64,000 bases of DNA. Origin: CBDANO01 sp965197665 (GTDB taxonomy: Bacteria; Chloroflexota; Dehalococcoidia; Lucifugimonadales; UBA3495). The notes under the pieces are model-generated. The model was not told where the DNA came from. It was given only the letters and a program-made list of their open reading frames with translations, and did no database searches. The stretch's first letter is position 1. Each line of letters starts with the position of its first letter. This document shows, piece after piece, positions 27,771 through 36,347 of the stretch. A program made the position numbers and the translations under genes. The DNA lies in contig CBDANO010000005.1 of the NCBI GenBank assembly GCA_965197665.1, positions 434,001 through 498,000 of the forward strand, in the 5' to 3' direction.

Positions 27771-27962
27771 CTAAGCGCCCTGATTGGGAGGCATGATTAT
27801 GGGCAAGGGCTCCACGTCTTCCAGCCCCGGCGGATTAATGTTGTCCAAGGCTTCCAGCAGGGCGTTGAGGCTGTACATGACCTCGGTAAGCTCGGGGTCC
27901 TCGATTTCCAGTCCCACGGCATGGCCCATGGCCCGAATTTCTTCTTTCGTGAGGTCCGGCAT
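27771..27962 (-). CDS. Small GatC/AtzG-like amidase partner
   Basis: 63 aa. LTKEEIRAMGHAVGLEIED followed by a helix ending LLEALDNINPPGLEDVEPLP resembles the helical clamp of GatC and AtzG proteins, which wrap around their amidase and stabilise it. The C-terminal proline-rich tail (PLPIIMPPNQ) is typical of this wrapping element. The start is ATG at 27962. It lies just upstream of the amidase on the same strand, which is the main support. Confidence 0.65.
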   Translation of the reverse strand: MPDLTKEEIRAMGHAVGLEIEDPELTEVMYSLNALLEALDNINPPGLEDVEPLPIIMPPNQGA

Positions 27963-28561
27963 TTCCGCCTCCGTAACACCTTGTGTTGAGACTTGTTCTT
28001 GAGATTTGCCCCCATATACTCCATGAAATCGATGGCGGCGTCAAGTTAGTGATCAGGGTTCACAGGGTATTCCCAAAGTCCGTAAATACACACATCGTCA
28101 TGCCAGGGAATCCAGGTTGCGCAAGCATTGCTCATCCGCGGAAGTGGGCGCGGAGGTGAGCAACTTTGGAAAGGCCTCGGCGAAAGGTGATCCCGGATTT
28201 TTCGATTCCCCTCTCATTTCCCCCCATTCCCCCCATTTCAGCCCGTTGGCCGGGTTGGGGCGGATTCCGGGGGCTGGGGAGCAGGTTGGGAGCGGTCAGG
28301 TTGGGAGTAGTTCCCGGTCATTGAGGTCCGATGACGCCCCGGCGGCGCCTTGGATTTGGTCTGAGTCCCGGTGGAACGTTCGGGCCTGACATTTATCACG
28401 GTAGGGGGGCGCATCCGGAGTTGGGAAGGGAGGAGTGTCAGTCGCAGAGTCTTGTTATGTTCGTGAGAGAATGTTTCCGGGTTAGGACTTTAGGCCCTTC
28501 GCTACCGCTCAGGGTGACAATGAAAAGGCCCTGAAAAGGCCCTGCTTACCTTGGAAGGGTG
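27963..28561. other. Long intergenic region without recognised genes
   Basis: About 600 bases between divergent genes. It holds a C-rich stretch (about 28210-28245), two near-copies of CAGGTTGGGAG (about 28283-28310) and a direct 11-base repeat TGAAAAGGCCC at 28521-28542. Short frames lack ribosome-binding sites and similarity. No RNA gene was recognised. Confidence 0.5.
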
Positions 28562-28590
28562 TTGAGGGGCGTCCGCCCCTGGGATATACT
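28562..28590 (+). promoter_or_regulatory. Promoter upstream of Rieske ferredoxin
   Basis: TTGAGG (28562-28567) and TATACT (28585-28590) are 17 bases apart: four of six and five of six matches. The predicted start of transcription is near 28597, about 44 bases before the ORF. Confidence 0.55.
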
Positions 28591-28640
28591 ATCGTGGCTC
28601 TGACTAGAGCCATAAAAGGAGACCATTAGAGCTTGGACCG

Positions 28641-28949
28641 ATGGTAGGACTGGTAAAAGGCCGGGTGGACCTGGGTCCGGCGGCGTCCTTCACAAAGTTC
28701 CCCAGCCCGATTTCTTTGGGCCGCTATTCTTTATTCCTAATCAAAGGTAAGAAAGGCTACTCCCTCCTTTCCGCCATTTGTCCCCACCAAGGGGGCCAGG
28801 TGTCCGACCAAGGTAACGGGTTCTTGTGCCGCGATCATGGCTGGCGGTTCGAATATACCCGGGGTGAGTGCGTAAACGGTCCGAACGCCCGCATGATTTC
28901 TTTCCCGGTGAGCGTGAGCGGCGGGCGCTTGATTGCGGACCTGGGTTGA
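28641..28949 (+). CDS. Rieske-type [2Fe-2S] ferredoxin
   Basis: 102 aa. ICPHQGG (C47-x-H49) and FLCRDHGWRF (C63-x2-H66) are the two halves of the Rieske cluster site, with the usual spacing and a conserved glycine-rich loop. The C-terminal beta strands are complete. It is soluble, with no membrane anchor, so it is more like a dioxygenase ferredoxin than a bc1 Rieske protein. Its oxygenase partner is not adjacent. Start at 28641 has AAAGGAG upstream. It converges on a CoA-transferase gene. Confidence 0.9.
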   Translation: MVGLVKGRVDLGPAASFTKFPSPISLGRYSLFLIKGKKGYSLLSAICPHQGGQVSDQGNGFLCRDHGWRFEYTRGECVNGPNARMISFPVSVSGGRLIADLG

Positions 28950-28982
28950 ATAACTTCCCTAGGCCCCTAGGAAATATCTCCT

Positions 28983-30218
28983 TCAGTCGAAGACCCCCGC
29001 CATGGCGCAGTCGGCCAGTTCATCGTCCGACATGCCCAAGACGCCCCTCAATACGTAGGTCTGGTCACCGCCCAAGTCCGGCGCTCCCCGTACTGCGCCT
29101 CCGGGAGTACGGGAGAGCTTGTAAGGCGTTCCCTCGATGGTGCGGGGCACTCCCTGGGCGTCCGGGACTTCACGGAAGAAACCGCGATGCTTCATTTGAG
29201 GATCGCGGGCTAGGTCGTACCCGGTTTGCACGACTCCGGCAGCCACGCCGACGGCCTGCAACGACTCCATGATCTCCTCCGGCGTGCGCTGTAACGTCCA
29301 GTCCTCCACCAACCGGTCCAAATCCTTGGCGTTGCGCAAGCGGCTTTCGGCCGAGGCGAACCGCCGCTCCGCGGTCCACATTGGCCTGCCGATAGCCCCC
29401 GCGAAGGCCCGCCATTCCTCTTCGGTGAACACGGCGATGGCCACCCACCGGTCTTCACCACGGCACCGGTAAGCCCCGTGGGGAGCGCCCCCTCCGTGGG
29501 GCAGAAGGTTGCCCCCGCGCTCGATCTTTTGGACTGACCCGTTGGCGCTCAGGTCCAAGACCAAGGTTTCCAACAGAGACGACAGGGCCTCGAACTGGGA
29601 CAGGTCGATGAGTTGCCCCTTTCCGGTACGGGCCCGGTGGACCAAGGCTAGGAGCACTGCTTGGGCACCCGCCATGCCGGCGACGGCGTCGCTATAGGCA
29701 CTGGCCGGGCCGCAGGGGTCCGTGCCGGGAAAGCCGGTCAGCGCGGTGAAGCCCGACCACGCTTGCAGTGTTTGGCCGTAGCTCACGTAATCCTTCCAAG
29801 GCCCGGTGCGGCCAAACCCGGACATGCTGAGCATGATGAGGTCGGGTTTAACTTGGCGGAGGCTTTGATAGTCCATGCTCCAGCTGGGCATCACCCTTCC
29901 GCTGAAGTTCTCCGCCACGACGTCGGATAACGCTACCAATCGCTTGGCGATATCTTGGCCGCGAGGAGTCTTCATGTTCAGAGCAATGGACCGCTTGCCG
30001 GCGTTCCAATTGTGGCGCTGGCCCAAGCCCCGCGGCGTGTTGGATCTGGCGCCTCCCACAACCGCTAGAGCTTGGTCCGACTCGACCTTGATAACCTCGG
30101 CCCCTTGGTCGGCTAGGATTCTGGTAGCGGAGGGGCCGGCGTGAATCCAGGTGAAGTCCACAACCCGGACTCCCCGCAGGACTCCATTTCCGTTGGGTAA
30201 TTTCGCGTCGAGGCTCAT
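28983..30218 (-). CDS. CaiB/BaiF family CoA-transferase (1)
   Basis: About 411 aa. LRGVRVVDFTWIHAGPSATRILADQGAEVIKVES is the family N-terminal block, and NAGKRSIALNMKTPRG plus the DVVAENFSGRVMPSWSMDY region with the expected catalytic-Asp neighbourhood are present. These class III transferases move CoA between carboxylic acids. The substrate is unknown. ATG 30218 is preferred to an upstream start at 30239. A second member lies upstream on the same strand; the two may form a heteromer or act on related acids. Confidence 0.92.
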   Translation of the reverse strand: MSLDAKLPNGNGVLRGVRVVDFTWIHAGPSATRILADQGAEVIKVESDQALAVVGGARSNTPRGLGQRHNWNAGKRSIALNMKTPRGQDIAKRLVALSDVVAENFSGRVMPSWSMDYQSLRQVKPDLIMLSMSGFGRTGPWKDYVSYGQTLQAWSGFTALTGFPGTDPCGPASAYSDAVAGMAGAQAVLLALVHRARTGKGQLIDLSQFEALSSLLETLVLDLSANGSVQKIERGGNLLPHGGGAPHGAYRCRGEDRWVAIAVFTEEEWRAFAGAIGRPMWTAERRFASAESRLRNAKDLDRLVEDWTLQRTPEEIMESLQAVGVAAGVVQTGYDLARDPQMKHRGFFREVPDAQGVPRTIEGTPYKLSRTPGGAVRGAPDLGGDQTYVLRGVLGMSDDELADCAMAGVFD

Positions 30219-30280
30219 GACGCCGGACCGGCAACCCACGAATGGCCGTCAGTCCCGAGAACTGTCGATGGTCCCACGGC

Positions 30281-31528
30281 TTAGACCGCTCCCCCTCGAG
30301 CCAACTCTTCCAAATCAGCGGCGGCTAACCCAAGTTCACCGCAGTAGACCTCGAGGTTGTGCTCCCCGACGCCCGGAGCAGCGCGTTTCAGCTCCCAAGG
30401 GGAGGTGGAGAGTTTGTAGGGGGCGCCGGGATACACCAACGAAACCCTTTGCTGCCCGTGTTCCGTTTCCCGGTGTTCAAGTTCAGTAAAGAACCCCCTA
30501 GCCCAAAGCTGGGGGTTTGCCAGGAGCTCTTCCGGCGTTGCCACCGGTCCCCAAGGATGATGTCTGGTTTGGCCCCAGTCGGTTATTTCTTGACGGGTGT
30601 GCAGCATCGCCCAGTCGCCGATCAAGCCCTCGATGTGGTGGGACAGCTCGCCCCTCAAAACGAACCGCTCATTGTATTTTTCCTCCATGAGGTCGCCCGC
30701 CATACCGTCCCGGTCCATCCAGGCCCGCAAATCATTCCACGCTTGTTGGGTGTTGGTTGTTATGCTCACGTAGCCGTCCTTGCATCGCCAGGTAGCGACG
30801 AACTGACCGCCGTGGCGAAAGCCGCAGCGGACGGCCGGGGTCTCCTCATAGTTATAAGCGGTGTTGACGTGCTCGGTGGTGGCAGCCACGGCCTCTTGCA
30901 TGGAAACATCGACGCGCTGTCCCAAGCCGGTAGACAAGCGGTCGTACAGCGCCATCAAGATGGCAATAAAGGCCCGGTTGGATGCGGTGTGGTACGCCTG
31001 GGATCCCCACAACCGGGTCGGCGGCGTGTGGGGCCACCCGGTGACGTACATGTACCCGCCCATAGCAAACCCTATGAGGTCCGACGCCTTGAAGTCCTTG
31101 TACGGCCCCGTTTGACCGAAGGGGGTTAAAGAGGCGTAGACCATTCCCGGGTTGTCCTCACTCAAGCCTTCGTACCCGAGGCCCAAGGAGCCGAGATAGC
31201 CTGGCGGGTAGGTTTCCAGTAAGATGTCGGCTTTGGCGGCCAACCGCTTGAAGAGACCGGCCCCCGGAGCGGAACCTATGTTTAGAGTAATGCCGCGCTT
31301 GTTGGTGTTGAAGTGGCGCCAGTAAAGGCTCTCTTCCGGTCCCGGCCGCCCGTGGATGAAGGGCCCGGTACCGCGCATGTCGTCGCCCGCCGGCGGCTCG
31401 ACCTTGATGACGTCGGCCCCCGCGTCGGCCAGCAGCTTGCCGCAGTAGACACCCAAAGGTCCAGACAGGTCCAACACTCGATAGCCGGTCAGGGGCTGTT
31501 GGGACTTATCGGCTGGAAGTTCTGACAA
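30281..31528 (-). CDS. CaiB/BaiF family CoA-transferase (2)
   Basis: 415 aa. LTGYRVLDLSGPLGVYCGKLLADAGADVIKVEPP, NTNKRGITLNIGS and ADILLETYPPGYLGSLGLGYEGL are the family blocks, and the mid-part QRVDVSMQEAVAATTEH also fits. It is clearly a paralogue of the gene at 28983 but diverged. The start is TTG at 31528. Gap to the next member is about 60 bases, so the two are likely co-transcribed. It acts in the cytoplasm on an unknown acyl-CoA. Confidence 0.92.
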   Translation of the reverse strand: MSELPADKSQQPLTGYRVLDLSGPLGVYCGKLLADAGADVIKVEPPAGDDMRGTGPFIHGRPGPEESLYWRHFNTNKRGITLNIGSAPGAGLFKRLAAKADILLETYPPGYLGSLGLGYEGLSEDNPGMVYASLTPFGQTGPYKDFKASDLIGFAMGGYMYVTGWPHTPPTRLWGSQAYHTASNRAFIAILMALYDRLSTGLGQRVDVSMQEAVAATTEHVNTAYNYEETPAVRCGFRHGGQFVATWRCKDGYVSITTNTQQAWNDLRAWMDRDGMAGDLMEEKYNERFVLRGELSHHIEGLIGDWAMLHTRQEITDWGQTRHHPWGPVATPEELLANPQLWARGFFTELEHRETEHGQQRVSLVYPGAPYKLSTSPWELKRAAPGVGEHNLEVYCGELGLAAADLEELARGGAV

Positions 31529-31716
31529 TAGATACTGTCCTTATTCGGGATGGATGGAACCGCGCTTATAGAAGAAGCGGACTGAATTGGCGCCCCTTGA
31601 ATCAACATCGAGAGACGCGGCTTCGGAAGACGGCGCGGGCCGATGCCTTTGCTTACGGATGGGGCGCGCTTGGACCAATGCCGACGGTGATGCTTAATAG
31701 GCGGTCCGGCGGTTTG

Positions 31717-32094
31717 CTAGTAGGTCTTGATTTCCAGCACGTGGCCGCTGGGGTCCTTGAAGTAGACCGCCTTGCCCACTCCTTTAGCGCCCATGGTCAT
31801 TCCTGGGCCCTTCATGTTTTCCTGGGCATAGGGAGCGTCGCCGTAAGCGATTCCTGATTCCTTGATTTTGTCGAAAGCCGCCTCGAACTCTTGGGGTTCC
31901 ATGGCGAAAGCATAGTGGTTGCTCTGAAATTCCTCGGCCCGGCTAAAATCCAGGTTGAAGGTATCGTTAACCCGCACCGCCAGAAAGGGGCCAACCTCGC
32001 CTAAGTCTTCAAAGCCGAAGATACGGGAATAGAACTCCACCGCCTCTTCCCTATCCCGTACCGGGACGATGGTGTGATCGAGAAACGTCGTCAT
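31717..32094 (-). CDS. VOC-family protein (glyoxalase/dioxygenase-like)
   Basis: About 125 aa, a single VOC unit with two beta-alpha-beta-beta-beta motifs: FLDHTIVPVRDREEAVEFYSRIFGF and AVYFKDPSGHVLEIKTY. The late Glu and early His positions of the metal site are present. It could be an isomerase, a dioxygenase or a binding protein; nothing selects among these. ATG 32094 is used because AGGAGG lies 7 bases upstream on the minus strand. Confidence 0.85.
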   Translation of the reverse strand: MTTFLDHTIVPVRDREEAVEFYSRIFGFEDLGEVGPFLAVRVNDTFNLDFSRAEEFQSNHYAFAMEPQEFEAAFDKIKESGIAYGDAPYAQENMKGPGMTMGAKGVGKAVYFKDPSGHVLEIKTY

Positions 32095-32465
32095 TTCGGT
32101 TCCTCCTGCTATAACCGGTAATAAGCGGGCCATTTCGAGCCTTTGAGTGCCAAAAGGCCTTCTTGTGGTACTCTATTAACTGCTCCCCGGAAAGTCAACC
32201 GGGCGGAGTTGGTACCAAACTGGCAGCGCGGCCTCTTCGCCCTCTCTAATGTTAACCGCGTCTGGCAATTCGACCGAGCGGCCCGTACTCCCTTCTTAGG
32301 GGGTTTGGAATCGCGGGCCGGCCCGTCGGAAAGGATGGGGTCGCGGAAGCAGCCCACCCTTGGGAGTAGAATACGGAGAGGCGCACCCCCCGTATGGATG
32401 CCCTATCCACCGGATACCACAATCATCAAATACCATATCAAATACAATAACGGAGATGACTTGCC
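32095..32465. other. Divergent intergenic region
   Basis: 371 bases between the VOC gene and the divergent nitroreductase gene. The right end is A/T-richer (about 32418-32455) and ends in a weak GGAGATGAC before the GTG start. I saw no RNA gene or convincing promoter. Confidence 0.45.
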
Positions 32466-33092
32466 GTGACAGAGATTGGACTGTTCGAGACCATGTATAG
32501 CCAGCGCTCCATCACCCGGTACAGGCCCGACCCGGTGCCCAAGGAGGCCATAGACAAAATAATCGAAGCGGCCACCCAAGCCCCCAGCGGCGGCAACCAG
32601 CAGCATTGGGAGTTCATAGCGATCACCGACCCGGAGGTGGTGGCGCAGGTTGGGTCCGTATACCGGGAAGAGTGGTTGGGTGTCATGGGCGCCGAGCCCA
32701 GCCCAGACGAGACCCCGGTTTACCGGGCGGCCCGCTATCTGGCCAACCACATGCCGGAAGTCCCCGCCATGATACTGGCTTGCGTGGACCACGACAAAGG
32801 GTACGTATCCCGGAGTCCGGGAGAGCCGATCGCCACCGGGGCCTACGCGTCCTCCATATGGCCCGCCATCCAGAACCTATTTCTGGCGGCGCGGGCCCTA
32901 GGCTTGGGCACCCGGCTGACCACGGTTCACGTGCGGGGCGAAAAGCGAATCAAGGAGATACTGGGAATTCCCGAACACGTGGAAACCGTGATGCTGACGC
33001 CTGTGGGTTACCCCAGGGGCAGCTTCGGCCCGGTACGGCGGAGTCCGGCAGAGGAAGTCACTTCTTACAACCGGTACGGCAACCGGGAGTAA
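32466..33092 (+). CDS. Nitroreductase family protein
   Basis: 208 aa. MYSQRSITRYRPDPVPKEAIDKIIEAATQAPSGGNQQHW is the FMN-binding N-terminal block of nitroreductases, and GLGTRLTTVHVRGEKRIKEILGIPEHVETVMLTPVGYP is the C-terminal block. It is a flavin enzyme that reduces nitro or related groups using NAD(P)H, and usually dimeric. The start is GTG at 32466. It stands alone between minus-strand genes and adds to the xenobiotic/catabolic flavour of this region. Confidence 0.92.
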   Translation: MTEIGLFETMYSQRSITRYRPDPVPKEAIDKIIEAATQAPSGGNQQHWEFIAITDPEVVAQVGSVYREEWLGVMGAEPSPDETPVYRAARYLANHMPEVPAMILACVDHDKGYVSRSPGEPIATGAYASSIWPAIQNLFLAARALGLGTRLTTVHVRGEKRIKEILGIPEHVETVMLTPVGYPRGSFGPVRRSPAEEVTSYNRYGNRE

Positions 33093-33199
33093 CCGGCCCG
33101 AGGGTATCTATCAGAACTCCCGGTCTTTTGATAGGGGGGCCCAAATAATAGAGGGACCGGGAGTAGAGACATGCTTGGCCCGCCGTCGGATGTTGGCCG

Positions 33200-33964
33200 T
33201 TAGAACCCCCAAGTCTTGCCGAACTCGGCGCGGGACACCAAGCGGCCGGTGAACGATTGGGCGTCCTGAAGGGCGAGGTACACGGCAGAAGGGGCGGCAA
33301 CCGCGGGTTCCACCCGTTCGTGCCAGTCTCGTTGAGTCCAAGGTATGGCCGCCGAGCCCTCGCTCTTTAGGGCGCCGGGGCTGAGAATATTGACCGCGAT
33401 ATTGTGCTCTCTTACTTCGTCGGCCAAGCAATAGCTGAACATGTGCAGGGCCGCCTTGCTGGAACTGTACAGCACGCCGCCCCCCAATTGAGCGTCCTCG
33501 GCCATTCTGGACCCGATGTTTATGATGCTGCCCCGCTTCTGCTCCATCATGACGGGCAGCACGGCCCGGCAAACCAGATAGGGCCCCCGCACATTGGCCG
33601 CAACGACTTGGTCCCAGCGGGCCGGGTCTATGTCCAAGATAGTCTCGCCAAGAACCATAATACCGGCGTTGTTGACTATGACGTCGATGCGCCCGTAACG
33701 CTCCGAGACACGCCGCACCATGTCTAAGACCTGGGCTTCGTCGGAGACGTCACAAGGTATCTCCAGGGCCTCGCCGCCTTGGGCAAGGATATCGGCCACG
33801 GTCTCGGCGGCGGTGCCGGTCAACCCGGTGGGTGACTGAGGCCGGGCGCACGCCGCCACCTTTGCGCCTTCCCTAGCGTACTCCTTAGCTATGGCTCTTC
33901 CCAGGCCCCGGCTGGCGCCGGTAACCACCGCGACCATGTCATCCATTCGGCCTTTACGTTCCAT
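33200..33964 (-). CDS. Short-chain dehydrogenase/reductase (1)
   Basis: About 254 aa. VVTGASRGLGRAIAKEYAREG is the nucleotide-binding TGxxxGxG motif, DVIVNNAGIMV the NNAG motif, and VLYSSSKAALH the YxxxK catalytic pair; the Ser is at INIGSRMA. It is cytoplasmic and NAD(P)-dependent; the substrate is unknown. ATG 33964 is used, with a GTG 6 bases earlier also open. It is followed upstream by four SnoaL-like genes and another SDR, a layout that suggests a catabolic cluster. Confidence 0.92.
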   Translation of the reverse strand: MERKGRMDDMVAVVTGASRGLGRAIAKEYAREGAKVAACARPQSPTGLTGTAAETVADILAQGGEALEIPCDVSDEAQVLDMVRRVSERYGRIDVIVNNAGIMVLGETILDIDPARWDQVVAANVRGPYLVCRAVLPVMMEQKRGSIINIGSRMAEDAQLGGGVLYSSSKAALHMFSYCLADEVREHNIAVNILSPGALKSEGSAAIPWTQRDWHERVEPAVAAPSAVYLALQDAQSFTGRLVSRAEFGKTWGF

Positions 33965-33988
33965 CTCCACGTTCCAACAAATAAGCTG

Positions 33989-34453
33989 TTAGACGAACTG
34001 GGTCTTGACCCAACCGTCCTCGAAGGGGGTCCAGAAGTGGGAGGTAACCTTGAGGCGGTGGATCATCCATTTACCATCCCGCCTGACGTACTCGTCATCG
34101 TACCGGGCCGCGCCCCAAATTGCCCGGTTGCCCTCGGCGAAAGTACAGGTCTGGAACAAGTACCAGGTACCTTTGGCGGTATCGCCGTTTACTTCGATGA
34201 TGGGATTCAGCACGTTGTGTACGGCGAAAGGCATCCTCTTATCCGCGTCTTGGAAGAAGCCGCGTATCTCCTCGCGTCCGTTGAGCTTTCCGAAATCACC
34301 GCCGTCCCAGACGGCGTCTTCGGTAAACACGCTAGCAATGGCGTCGGCGTCGAAGCTATCGTCGCAGGCGGCGCAGTAGCGGTGCTTGAGTTGCTTAATT
34401 TCCTCGATGTCCTCGAGTTTTCTAATCCGCCGTTCCAAGTCGTCTTGGCCCAT
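33989..34453 (-). CDS. SnoaL-like NTF2-fold protein, paralogue 1
   Basis: 154 aa. LEDIEEIKQLKHRYCAACDD, a following helix with FTEDAVWDGG and the strand GTWYLFQTCTFA are the conserved core of the NTF2/SnoaL-like fold (dehydratase or isomerase family). YCAACDD is shared with paralogues 2 and 3. The C-terminus (SHFWTPFEDGWVKTQFV) is almost identical in all four. It is not an obvious dioxygenase beta subunit because no alpha subunit is near. The start is ATG at 34453. Confidence 0.85.
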   Translation of the reverse strand: MGQDDLERRIRKLEDIEEIKQLKHRYCAACDDSFDADAIASVFTEDAVWDGGDFGKLNGREEIRGFFQDADKRMPFAVHNVLNPIIEVNGDTAKGTWYLFQTCTFAEGNRAIWGAARYDDEYVRRDGKWMIHRLKVTSHFWTPFEDGWVKTQFV

Positions 34454-34506
34454 GGGTCCCTCCTTATTCTTCCCACGATTCTTCGAAGTTTCGCTCCGGT
34501 GGCCGC

Positions 34507-34980
34507 TTATTGGGAGACGAACCTAGTCTTGACCCAGCCTTCGTCAAAGGGGGTCCAAAAATGAGAGGTCAGCGCCAAGTGCTTGAACATCCAGTGCCCG
34601 TTGACCCTAACGTAATCTTCGTCGTATCTGGCCGAGCCCCATACCGCGCGGTCACCCCCCTCGGCCAGGGTGCAGGCTTGGAGCAGGTACCATGTGCCCT
34701 TGGCGGTATCACCGTTTACATCGATGATGGGGTTCAGCACCATGTGCACCGCAAAGGGCAAGACTTGGGGCGCCCGCCGGAAAAAGCCCCGTATCTCTTC
34801 CCGCCCCTCGAACTTGCCCCATATCCCGCCGTCCCACACCGCGTCTTCGGTAAACAGGCTGACTATGGCGTCGGTGTCATAAGTGTCGTCGCAGGCGGCG
34901 CAGTAGCGGTGCTTGAGTTGCTTTATCTCCTCTATGTCTTCAAGCCTTCTAATCCGGCGTTCCAAGTCCTCCTGGCTCAT
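34507..34980 (-). CDS. SnoaL-like NTF2-fold protein, paralogue 2
   Basis: 157 aa, same fold and length as the neighbour. IEEIKQLKHRYCAACDDTYD, FTEDAVWDGG and SHFWTPFDEGWVKTRF are shared; the middle diverges (REEIRGFFRRAPQVLPFAV). The start is ATG at 34980. The reaction is unknown, although SnoaL-like enzymes act on cyclic or steroid-like substrates. It is one of four adjacent copies, arisen by tandem duplication. Confidence 0.85.
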   Translation of the reverse strand: MSQEDLERRIRRLEDIEEIKQLKHRYCAACDDTYDTDAIVSLFTEDAVWDGGIWGKFEGREEIRGFFRRAPQVLPFAVHMVLNPIIDVNGDTAKGTWYLLQACTLAEGGDRAVWGSARYDEDYVRVNGHWMFKHLALTSHFWTPFDEGWVKTRFVSQ

Positions 34981-35076
34981 GGTACCCTCCTTAACTTGGC
35001 ATAGTTAACCCCGTGTCTTAGTTTCTTATCGCCCGTCCAGACATAATCCAAGGGTTGCCCCATCCAGGAAAGAATG

Positions 35077-35120
35077 GAGTGTGGTTGGCCCGCCTTGGGC
35101 GGACCAACCACACTCTTTTT
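35077..35120 (+). terminator. Strong intrinsic terminator pointing plus-ward
   Basis: A 12-bp stem (35077-35088 with 35104-35115), one mismatch, then a 5-bp inner stem (35090-35094 with 35098-35102) and loop TTG, followed by TTTTT at 35116-35120. The T-run is on the plus strand while the flanking genes are on the minus strand, so it would stop antisense transcripts. It lies between paralogues 2 and 3. Confidence 0.7.
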
Positions 35121-35227
35121 CTCTCGTTGAAGACGGGTCATATCGAACGCAGACGCTGTTGTGCCGGCAATCCAATCCGCAGTCTGAAAAACTTGCATGT
35201 CGGGTTAATCAAGCGGCTAGCGTACCT

Positions 35228-35692
35228 TCAGGCGAACTGAGTCTTGACCCAACCCTGGTCGAAAGGGGTCCAGAAATGGGAGGTTAGCTTGAGCCGTTGA
35301 AACATCCACCGTCCGTCGACCCGGAGGTACTCTTCGTCATAGCGGGCCGATCCCCATATAGCCCGGTTGCCGTCGGCCCAGGTGCACGGCTGAAACAGGT
35401 ACCAGATACCCCTGGCGGTGTCGCCGTCAACCTCGATAATGGGGTTCAACACCATGTGTATCGCGAATGGCAGCCGCTCCGGGGCCTTCTGAAAGAAGCG
35501 CCGTATCTCCTCCCGGCCCTCGTTCTTGCCTCGCATTCCGCCATCCCAGACCGCATCCTCGGTGAACAGAGCGGCTATCGCATCGGCGTCGTAGCCGTCG
35601 TCGCAGGCAGCGCAATAGCGGCGCTTGAGGAGCTTGATTTCCTCGATGTCCTCCAGCAGCTTGACCCGTCGTTCCAACTCTTCCAAGCTCAT
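35228..35692 (-). CDS. SnoaL-like NTF2-fold protein, paralogue 3
   Basis: About 154 aa. MSLEELERRVKLLEDIEEIKLLKRRYCAACDDGYD opens the domain; FTEDAVWDGG and SHFWTPFDQGWVKTQF follow as in the others. It shares KLLKRRYC with paralogue 4. I use ATG 35692; the frame is open 17 codons further. Same family uncertainty: dehydratase, isomerase or hydrolase of an unknown cyclic substrate. Confidence 0.85.
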   Translation of the reverse strand: MSLEELERRVKLLEDIEEIKLLKRRYCAACDDGYDADAIAALFTEDAVWDGGMRGKNEGREEIRRFFQKAPERLPFAIHMVLNPIIEVDGDTARGIWYLFQPCTWADGNRAIWGSARYDEEYLRVDGRWMFQRLKLTSHFWTPFDQGWVKTQFA

Positions 35693-35821
35693 GTCGTTCC
35701 TTAATCTCGAAAGTGGTGCCTCAGTCTTGCCGGGGCGCATCATTCAGGCGCCGTATTCGAATGAATCCAGTATTGATCCGGCCCCAGACATTAAGGTAGT
35801 CCAGATAAAAGGCGCCGGACG

Positions 35822-36286
35822 TTAAATGAATCTCGTTTTGACCCAGCCTTCATCGAAGGGAGTCCAGAAGTGGGAAGTTAGCTTCAAGCTCTTGAACATC
35901 CACCGGCCATCGACCCTTACGTACTCCTCGTCGTACCGACCCGCGCCCCAGACCGCGCGGTTGCCTTTCACGAAGGTGCAGGGCTGGAGCAGGTACCAGA
36001 CGCCCGTGGCCGTATCTCCGTTCACTTCGATGATGGGATTCAGTACCATGTGGGCCGCGAAGGAAATGCGCTCCGGCCCCTGCCGGATGAAGCTCCGGAT
36101 CTCTTCCCGGCCTTCCCGTTTGCCCCGGACTCCGCCGTCCCACACCGCATCTTCGACGAACAGGCTGGCGAAGCCGTCGGCGTCGTAGTTGTCGTCGGCG
36201 TAGGCGCAGTAGCGGCGCTTGAGGAGCTTGATTTCCTCGATATCCTCCAGCACTTTGACCCTGCGCTCCAAGTCTTCCAGGCCCAT
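35822..36286 (-). CDS. SnoaL-like NTF2-fold protein, paralogue 4
   Basis: About 154 aa. It differs from the others in having YCAYADDNYD instead of YCAACDD, and FVEDAVWDGG in the next helix; the C-terminal SHFWTPFDEGWVKTRF is shared. ATG 36286 has GGAGG 6 bases upstream on the minus strand. The loss of the second Cys in the motif may mark a different substrate. It lies next to the SDR at 36348 on the same strand. Confidence 0.85.
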   Translation of the reverse strand: MGLEDLERRVKVLEDIEEIKLLKRRYCAYADDNYDADGFASLFVEDAVWDGGVRGKREGREEIRSFIRQGPERISFAAHMVLNPIIEVNGDTATGVWYLLQPCTFVKGNRAVWGAGRYDEEYVRVDGRWMFKSLKLTSHFWTPFDEGWVKTRFI

Positions 36287-36347
36287 GTTTTCCTCCCTAG
36301 TATCCACCCGTCGGGCGTTCCACGCCGCAGCTCCTGGATAGGCCGGA

